Positions 6,605 through 11,208 of a DNA stretch of 11,208 bases are shown here, one piece after another; the first letter of the stretch is position 1; every line of letters begins with the position of its first letter. The notes under the pieces are model-generated. The model was not told the DNA's origin and searched no databases. It saw only the letters and a list, made by a program, of their open reading frames with translations. This stretch comes from Spirochaetaceae bacterium. GTDB taxonomy: Bacteria > Spirochaetota > Spirochaetia > Treponematales > Breznakiellaceae. The position numbers and the translations under genes are program-made. The DNA is taken from the NCBI GenBank assembly GCA_031290205.1, contig JAITNZ010000199.1:1-11208 (forward strand), given 5' to 3'.

Positions 6605-7678
6605 ATGATGTACACTAAAAACAAAAAATATGCACTTTTACTGGTTGCCGCCATCCTTGCGTTTTCGTGCAGCGCAAAGAAGGGTGCGGCAGGCGCGGGG
6701 GAAACAATCAGCTGGACGGATTCGGCGGGGCGCACCGTCGTCATTCCGAAAAATATTCAGCGCATCGCCCCGTCGGGACCCCTTGCTCAGATCGTCCTCT
6801 ATTCACTTTGCCCCGATAAAGTGATCGGCTGGTCGAGCTCGTTCAGCGATTCGCAGAAGAAGTATTTTGACGAAAAACACTGGTCTAAACCCACATTCGG
6901 GCAGTTTTACGGGCGGAATGTCAACCTCAACATGGAAGCGCTCATCGCCGCCGCGCCGGACATCATCATCGACATTGGCGAGCCCAAGCGGAACATCAAG
7001 GATGACATGGACGGCTTGCAAGCGCAGTTAGGCATCCCCGTTATCTTCGTCGAAGCCGTCTTCGAGACGATGAGCGGCGCGTATCTCGCGCTAGGCGAGA
7101 TATTGGACGAGGGCAACCGGGCGCAACTCCTCAGCGCCTATGTCGAGGAAACACTCACCGAGGCGGCGGCGAAGAAAGTTTTGGCGCAACAGGGCGCACC
7201 CGCGCGCGTCTATTTCGGCAGCGGCAAAACGGGGCAGGAGACCAACGGGCGCGGCTCGATACACGCCGATGTCATCGAATATATCGGCGCCGAAAACGTT
7301 GCCGAACTACAAAAGCGGTCGAACGCCGGCATGGACCCCGTTTCTATGGAACAGATCATCCTCTGGAACCCCGACATAGCCCTCTTCGATTCGAAAGGCG
7401 CCTACGAAAGCGCCGCCGGCGACCCCGCGTGGCAGAGCGTCAGCGCCATCCAGCGCGGCGCCTATTATCTTGCACCCCTCGAACCCTACAGTTGGATGGG
7501 GCGCCCCCCGTCGGTAAACCGCCTCATCGGCATCAAGTGGCTTGGCAACTTGCTGTTCCCCGCCGTTTTTCAGGACGACATGATAGCCGAAGCAAAACGT
7601 TTTTACAGCCTCTTTTATCATTATCGTTTAAGCGATGACGAAGCGCGCACGCTGATGGCGGAGTCGACATTCAAGTGA
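6605..7678 (+). CDS. ABC importer substrate-binding lipoprotein (iron-complex/corrinoid type)
   Basis: 357 residues from ATG 6605 (ATG 6608 is equally possible). The frame is open upstream to 6488, but that part has no signal and overlaps the repeat, so I exclude it. The N-terminus is a lipoprotein signal (KKYALLLVAAILAFSC) with a relaxed, spirochaete-like lipobox and Cys22 as the lipidated residue. The mature protein has the layout of cluster-A (FepB/BtuF-like) binding proteins: WTDSAGRTVVIPKNIQRI, a first lobe, a helix near residues 160-190, and a second lobe with PVSMEQIILWNPDIALFDS. It would deliver a siderophore, haem or corrinoid complex to the permease encoded immediately downstream (3-nt overlap). 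Ligand identity cannot be decided from the sequence, and no cobalamin riboswitch or clear Fur box is seen upstream. Confidence 0.85.
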   Translation: MMYTKNKKYALLLVAAILAFSCSAKKGAAGAGETISWTDSAGRTVVIPKNIQRIAPSGPLAQIVLYSLCPDKVIGWSSSFSDSQKKYFDEKHWSKPTFGQFYGRNVNLNMEALIAAAPDIIIDIGEPKRNIKDDMDGLQAQLGIPVIFVEAVFETMSGAYLALGEILDEGNRAQLLSAYVEETLTEAAAKKVLAQQGAPARVYFGSGKTGQETNGRGSIHADVIEYIGAENVAELQKRSNAGMDPVSMEQIILWNPDIALFDSKGAYESAAGDPAWQSVSAIQRGAYYLAPLEPYSWMGRPPSVNRLIGIKWLGNLLFPAVFQDDMIAEAKRFYSLFYHYRLSDDEARTLMAESTFK

Positions 7679-8889
7679 AAGTAGTGAGGGAAGAGGGGGG
7701 AGCCCCCCCCTACGCGCCGCAAAATTGCGTCGCTACCCCCTCTGCGGGGGGGGTCCCCCCCCGCAACGCCCCCCCCGGCTCTATTAAGTGCTTGCCGACA
7801 CGAGGCGTCTTCTCAGCATTGAAATCACACTTTAACGGCAGTCAAACTAAATTGAAGCTCAAAATTTTCGATGCTGCGCATCGCCCACTTAACGCCCCGC
7901 CACTTACTCTAAGTATTCTCTGTATCGTTTTTCTCAGTTGCTTCGTTGTTTCGTTTATGATTGGGAAATTTCCCGTCAAGCCGGCGGAGCTGGCGCATGC
8001 GTTGTTTAACAGACTTTTTAACGGGGCGCAGGACTGGTCGGCTCAAGTCGATGCCGTTATTTTCAATATACGGCTACCCCGCGTCGTCGCCGCCGCGATG
8101 ATTGGCGCCGGACTCTCCGCCGCCGGAGTCTGCTACCAGAGCTTGTTCATCAACCCCCTCGTATCGCCTGACATACTCGGCTCGTCGGCAGGCGCCGGAT
8201 TCGGCGCGGCGCTTGCCATCATGACCGGCGCCCCCTACCTGCTAATTTCGGTAAGCGCGTTTTCTTTTGGATTAAGCGCCGTGATCGCCGCCGTCCTCAT
8301 CGCGTCCACCGCGCGTTCAAACCCCACCTTAGCCCTCGTGCTAGCGGGCATCATGCTCGGCTCACTCTTTTCATCGGCAACCGCCTTCTTAAAACTGATA
8401 GCCGACCAGACCAACGTTCTGCCGGCAATCACCTACTGGCTCATGGGCAGCTTAGCCGGCATCCGCACCACAGACCTTAGCCTCGCGGCGCCGCCGGTAA
8501 TGCTCGGCTTGCTCATCCTCTTTTTTTGCCGCGTCCCCTTAAACCTCATGACCATGGGCGAGGACGAGGCGCGTTCCATGGGCATCAACACCCGCCTCAT
8601 CCGTGTAGCCGTGATTGCCGGCGCCACGATCATCAGCGCCGCCTGCGTCTCCATCAGCGGCATGATAGGCTGGGTCGGGCTCGTCATCCCCCACTTTGCC
8701 CGCATGATAGCAGGACCGGATAATCGCGTCCTGCTCCCAGCCTCCATGCTCCTCGGCGCCTCCTACCTACTCGTCGTCGATAACGTCGCCCGCACCATCT
8801 CAACATCAGAGATCCCCATAGGCATACTCACCTCGTTCATCGGCGCACCATTCTTCGTCTATTTAATTTTACGCACACGCACGCCTTAA
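7675..8889 (+). CDS. FecCD-type ABC importer permease with an unusual N-terminal extension
   Basis: 404 residues from GTG 7675, which overlaps the stop of the binding-protein gene (GTGA). The family core starts at about residue 77 (PLTLSILCIVFLSC) and runs through about ten membrane segments. It shows family-typical blocks: MIGAGLSAAGVCYQSLFINP followed by LVSPDILGSSAGAGFGA, and near the end GMIGWVGLVIPHFARMIAGP and IPIGILTSFIGAPFF. Such permeases are usually about 330 residues. The extra 70 are Pro/Gly/Ala-rich (GGAPPYAPQNCVATPSAGG) and are encoded by a GC-rich palindromic repeat, so they are probably an insertion tolerated in frame. Translation could instead begin later (TTG 7819 or 7852), but neither has a clear ribosome site. 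The matching ATPase gene does not follow. Confidence 0.88.
   Translation: MKVVREEGGAPPYAPQNCVATPSAGGVPPRNAPPGSIKCLPTRGVFSALKSHFNGSQTKLKLKIFDAAHRPLNAPPLTLSILCIVFLSCFVVSFMIGKFPVKPAELAHALFNRLFNGAQDWSAQVDAVIFNIRLPRVVAAAMIGAGLSAAGVCYQSLFINPLVSPDILGSSAGAGFGAALAIMTGAPYLLISVSAFSFGLSAVIAAVLIASTARSNPTLALVLAGIMLGSLFSSATAFLKLIADQTNVLPAITYWLMGSLAGIRTTDLSLAAPPVMLGLLILFFCRVPLNLMTMGEDEARSMGINTRLIRVAVIAGATIISAACVSISGMIGWVGLVIPHFARMIAGPDNRVLLPASMLLGASYLLVVDNVARTISTSEIPIGILTSFIGAPFFVYLILRTRTP
7692..7790 (+). repeat. GC-rich palindromic element, copy A, inside the permease ORF
   Basis: Three adjoining stems: a G6/C8 hairpin (7695-7710), an imperfect palindrome GCGCCGCAAAATTGCGTCGC (7714-7733), and a G8/C8 hairpin (about 7745-7764) followed by a further C-run. 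Positions 7706-7739 are identical over 34 bp to 11113-11146. The outer boundary is approximate. The element is read in frame without a stop, starting 17 nt after the GTG. Confidence 0.85.
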
Positions 8890-8903
8890 GCCCCACTGCG
8901 CAA

Positions 8904-10886
8904 TTACCCTCTGCTTTTTAGGTACTGATAAATCGCGGCGCTTGTTTTTTCCACGCCGATGGAACTATTGATACTCAGGTCGTAGGCTTTTGCGTTTCCC
9001 CACTGCAATCCCGAAATTTGGGTATAATAGGCGGCACGCGCCGCATCGGAATGCGCGATGCTTTTTTTACCTTCCTGCTCCGTGTCGCCATAGGTTTCCA
9101 TCAAGTTTTTTATCCGGTAGTCTTGAGGCGCATGAATAAAAATACGGACGACATCTTCATAATCACGCAGCACCCATTCGGCAGCCCGCCCTACAATCAC
9201 GCAGGAACCGCTATCCGCAATCTTGCGAATAATTTGCTCCTGCGCGATTATGGCAAGACGCGCCGGTTCACTGCTCAGATACAGCTCGCGCATAACAGAC
9301 GGCGAATTGGCATTGATCCCGGACACGAACTCTCGCGCAAGACCGCTTTCCTGCGCGGCAAGCGCGGTCATTTCCATATAGTAACAGGGGATTCCCAGTT
9401 TTTCCGCGACTGCTTGCCCAATCTGCTTCCCAGCGGAGCCATGCTCGCGGGCAATCGTAACGATTACGCCTTTGCGCGAAGGACTGATTGTCGGCGTCTG
9501 AGCGTCCGCAGCTGACGTTTGAACCGTGCCAAGCTGCTTCCACACGCGAAGCAGGACAATCGCGGTGATGATTATCGCAAGTATATCCGCCGCAGGTGCC
9601 GCGCGAAAAATACCGGTTACGCCGCTATATGCCGGGAAAACCGCCGAAAAGACAAGGAGAAAAACTACATCCCGAATCAAAGCCAGCGAGATTGCCGCGC
9701 TCGCCTTCCCGATAGACTGCAGAAAAATCGCACATGCTTTTTGCATACAGGTAAATATGATAAGCGATAGATAAACACGTAAGCAATTGACGGCAAAAGT
9801 TGTGTAGAGATCCCCATCTGCGCCGAACAGCCGAATAAGCGCGTGAGGTATCATCTGGAACAATATCGTGGCAGCGGCGCTTGTGATAAATGTCCACAGA
9901 ACAACGTATTTGAACGTCTGCTTCACGCGGTCGTAGCGTTTCGCTCCATAATTGAAGCCGATCACAGGCTGTGCACCGGCGGCGATACCGATAGCGATGC
10001 ACAACACAATCTGAAAGAGCTTCATGATGACGACAAAAGCCGCCAACGGAATATCCGAGCCGTACTCGGACATTGCGCCGTAGGACACCAACAATTTATT
10101 ACTTACGACCGTTACGATGACGATGGAAATCTGGGTAAAAAAACTTGAACTGCCCAAAGGAATCACCGGCTTAATCGCTTTCCAATCCGGTATAAAATCC
10201 GAGAGGCGAAGGCGGAAACTTTTGCTGCGGCGAAGGTACAGCACGGATAAAACAAAGCTGACTGCCTGTCCGAAAATCGTCGCGTATGCGGCGCCCTTAA
10301 TTCCCCAGCCCCATACGAAGATGGTAATCGGGTCAAAAATGATATTTAAGACGGCGCCCGCAGCCATCGTCATCATCGCATATTTGGGGCTGCCGTCAGA
10401 ACGAATGATAGATGCTAATGATAATTGCACCATCGCAAGCGGTAACATGGCAAAAACGATATAGCCATAATCACGGGTTAAGCTAATGGTGGCGTCCGTT
10501 GCTCCGAGCGCGTAGAGTATCGGCGCTCCGCAGAGATAGCAGACCAACATTATCACGACACCGGATAAAAAAGAAAGCAGCAAGCTGTTTGCGATTGCCC
10601 TGCCCGCGCTTTTCGTGTCTCCGCGCCCCTGCGACAGGCTCAAAAATGCCGCCGCTCCATCGCCGAATAAAAGCGCCCCACCCCAGCCGATAACGGTCAC
10701 GGGAAATATGATTCCGGTTGCCGCGTTTCCCAAATAGCCCACACCGTTTCCGACAAAAATCTGGTCAACGATGTTGTACAGGCACGAGATGATCAGAGAG
10801 ACGACGCACGGAATCGCAAATTTGGGCAGGAGTTTGCCCACCGGTTCCGTGATTAGATAGCTGTTGCTTTGCGGTGATTGTTCCAC
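8904..10886 (-). CDS. MATE-family efflux transporter fused to a cytidylate-kinase-like domain
   Basis: 660 residues from GTG 10886, chosen because GTGAGG lies about 7 nt upstream and the next upstream ATG is out of frame. Residues about 10-450 form a complete MATE (NorM/DinF-type) transporter of twelve membrane segments, with family blocks near the start (GKLLPKFAIPCVVS, LYNIVDQIFVGN) and in the second half (AAGAQPVIGFNYGAKRYDR). Such proteins export cationic drugs or metabolites in exchange for Na+ or H+. After a short linker, residues about 472-660 match the cytidylate-kinase-like family: VTIAREHGSAGKQIG resembles a nucleotide-binding P-loop, and CVIVGRAAEWVL is family-typical. The kinase domain would be cytosolic and its substrate is unknown. 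The gene converges on the permease with 14 nt between stops and no visible terminator. Confidence 0.9.
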   Translation of the reverse strand: MEQSPQSNSYLITEPVGKLLPKFAIPCVVSLIISCLYNIVDQIFVGNGVGYLGNAATGIIFPVTVIGWGGALLFGDGAAAFLSLSQGRGDTKSAGRAIANSLLLSFLSGVVIMLVCYLCGAPILYALGATDATISLTRDYGYIVFAMLPLAMVQLSLASIIRSDGSPKYAMMTMAAGAVLNIIFDPITIFVWGWGIKGAAYATIFGQAVSFVLSVLYLRRSKSFRLRLSDFIPDWKAIKPVIPLGSSSFFTQISIVIVTVVSNKLLVSYGAMSEYGSDIPLAAFVVIMKLFQIVLCIAIGIAAGAQPVIGFNYGAKRYDRVKQTFKYVVLWTFITSAAATILFQMIPHALIRLFGADGDLYTTFAVNCLRVYLSLIIFTCMQKACAIFLQSIGKASAAISLALIRDVVFLLVFSAVFPAYSGVTGIFRAAPAADILAIIITAIVLLRVWKQLGTVQTSAADAQTPTISPSRKGVIVTIAREHGSAGKQIGQAVAEKLGIPCYYMEMTALAAQESGLAREFVSGINANSPSVMRELYLSSEPARLAIIAQEQIIRKIADSGSCVIVGRAAEWVLRDYEDVVRIFIHAPQDYRIKNLMETYGDTEQEGKKSIAHSDAARAAYYTQISGLQWGNAKAYDLSINSSIGVEKTSAAIYQYLKSRG

Positions 10887-10899
10887 AGTTTTACCTCAC

Positions 10900-10953
10900 T
10901 CATAAAAAAAATCCGAGCCCCCCTTGTGGGGAAATCGCGGACCATTTATTCAT
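10900..10953 (-). CDS. 17-codon leader peptide upstream of the MATE gene
   Basis: ATG at 10953-10951 encodes MNKWSAISPQGGLGFFL and stops at TGA 10902-10900, directly before the GTGAGG ribosome site of the MATE gene. An AAGG at 10968-10965 is 11 nt upstream of its start, a weak ribosome site. Codons 7-16 span the terminator stem. The arrangement resembles leader peptides of antibiotic-induced resistance genes, where a stalled ribosome prevents the terminator from folding. Confidence 0.6.
   Translation of the reverse strand: MNKWSAISPQGGLGFFL
10904..10937 (-). terminator. Intrinsic terminator in the MATE leader (attenuator)
   Basis: Read on the minus strand, CGATTTCCCC (10937-10928), loop ACAA and GGGGGGCTCG (10923-10914) form a 10-position stem with one mismatch and two G-T pairs. 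It is followed by GA and eight T (10911-10904). It lies between the promoter and the ribosome site of the MATE gene and overlaps the codons of a leader peptide, so read-through can depend on ribosome position. Confidence 0.75.
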
Positions 10954-10976
10954 GAGAAAAGATGCCTTAAAACTGC

Positions 10977-10990
10977 GTTGGCTGACCAAC
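10977..10990 (-). promoter_or_regulatory. 5'-end hairpin of the MATE leader
   Basis: GTTGG-TCAG-CCAAC, a perfect 5-bp stem, begins at the predicted first transcribed base (about 10990). It may stabilise the message or take part in alternative folding of the leader. I see no upstream G-run that would compete for the terminator's 5' arm. Confidence 0.45.
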
Positions 10991-10996
10991 AGTAGT

Positions 10997-11024
10997 ATTC
11001 TAACAGAATGATTTTTTTTGTCAA
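10997..11024 (-). promoter_or_regulatory. Near-consensus promoter of the MATE gene
   Basis: On the minus strand, TTGACA (11024-11019), a 16-nt spacer starting with an A-tract, and TAGAAT (11002-10997). The -35 is perfect and the -10 has five of six bases. It would yield a leader of about 104 nt containing a hairpin, the leader peptide and the terminator. Confidence 0.8.
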
Positions 11025-11097
11025 GGGGGCGCCACGGACAGGGTGCACTTCCAAATTCTGGGTAAATCAGGTAGGCGCTATGGAATTCTCCAGTATA

Positions 11098-11146
11098 AGG
11101 AGGGGGAAGTCTCCCCCTACGCGCCGCAAAATTGCGTCGCTACCCC
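11098..11146 (+). repeat. GC-rich palindromic element, copy B (intergenic)
   Basis: Positions 11113-11146 are identical to 7706-7739 in the permease ORF. A G-run and C-run hairpin (GGGGGAAGTCTCCCCC, 11102-11117) precedes the central palindrome with AATT at its middle. The third arm of copy A is missing. The rest of 11025-11208 shows no gene that I can support. A CACCC/GGGTG hairpin lies near 11160-11172. Confidence 0.85.
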
Positions 11147-11208
11147 GCCCAATAATAGCACCCGATGGGGTGTTGTTGCGGTTAATCGTTCATGGCGTGG
11201 CGCAGGAC

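Noticed and set aside
11025..11208. Gene at the right edge
   Set aside because: No ORF with coding signals; the stretch holds the promoter's upstream side, palindromic copy B and a small hairpin only.

Overview
The window most likely comes from a spirochaete of the Treponema group. This is an inference from gene style: a very large surface beta-helix protein built on MSGGTISGNTAS-type repeats, relaxed lipobox signals, and intergenic repeat elements. No rRNA or other taxonomic marker is present. Base composition is clearly split. The flanks (about 1-2270 and 6500-11208) are GC-rich, and the centre (about 2280-5460) is strongly AT-rich.

Layout. (1) 2-2215: the 3' part of a large secreted or surface beta-helix repeat protein, closed by a strong intrinsic terminator at 2237-2266. 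(2) About 2270-6500: an AT-rich accessory island. It holds a 19-codon ORF coupled to a membrane-anchored protein of unknown function, a short 46-codon ORF overlapping a Shedu-type (SduA, DUF4263) anti-phage nuclease, an exported protein with 57-bp tandem repeats, and a PIN-domain toxin with a small partner gene. Three copies of a roughly 105-130 bp dispersed repeat (3190, 5517, 6366) punctuate the island. Two of them begin on the last bases of the preceding gene, which gives a cassette-like look. (3) 6605-8889: an iron-complex/corrinoid-type ABC importer represented by a binding lipoprotein and a FecCD-type permease. The two overlap by 3 nt, and no ATPase gene is in the window. The permease ORF has an in-frame N-terminal extension encoded by a GC-rich palindromic repeat; a second copy of that repeat lies at 11098-11146. 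(4) 8904-11024, minus strand: a MATE-family efflux transporter fused to a cytidylate-kinase-like domain. It is preceded by a near-consensus promoter, a 17-codon leader peptide and an intrinsic terminator inside the leader, which is the architecture of a translation-controlled attenuator.

The defence-related genes (Shedu, PIN toxin pair) and the unknown membrane protein form the island. The transporters on the right look like chromosomal backbone. The observations most worth following up are the repeat-punctuated defence island, the attenuator in front of the MATE-kinase fusion, and the palindromic element read in-frame into the permease.
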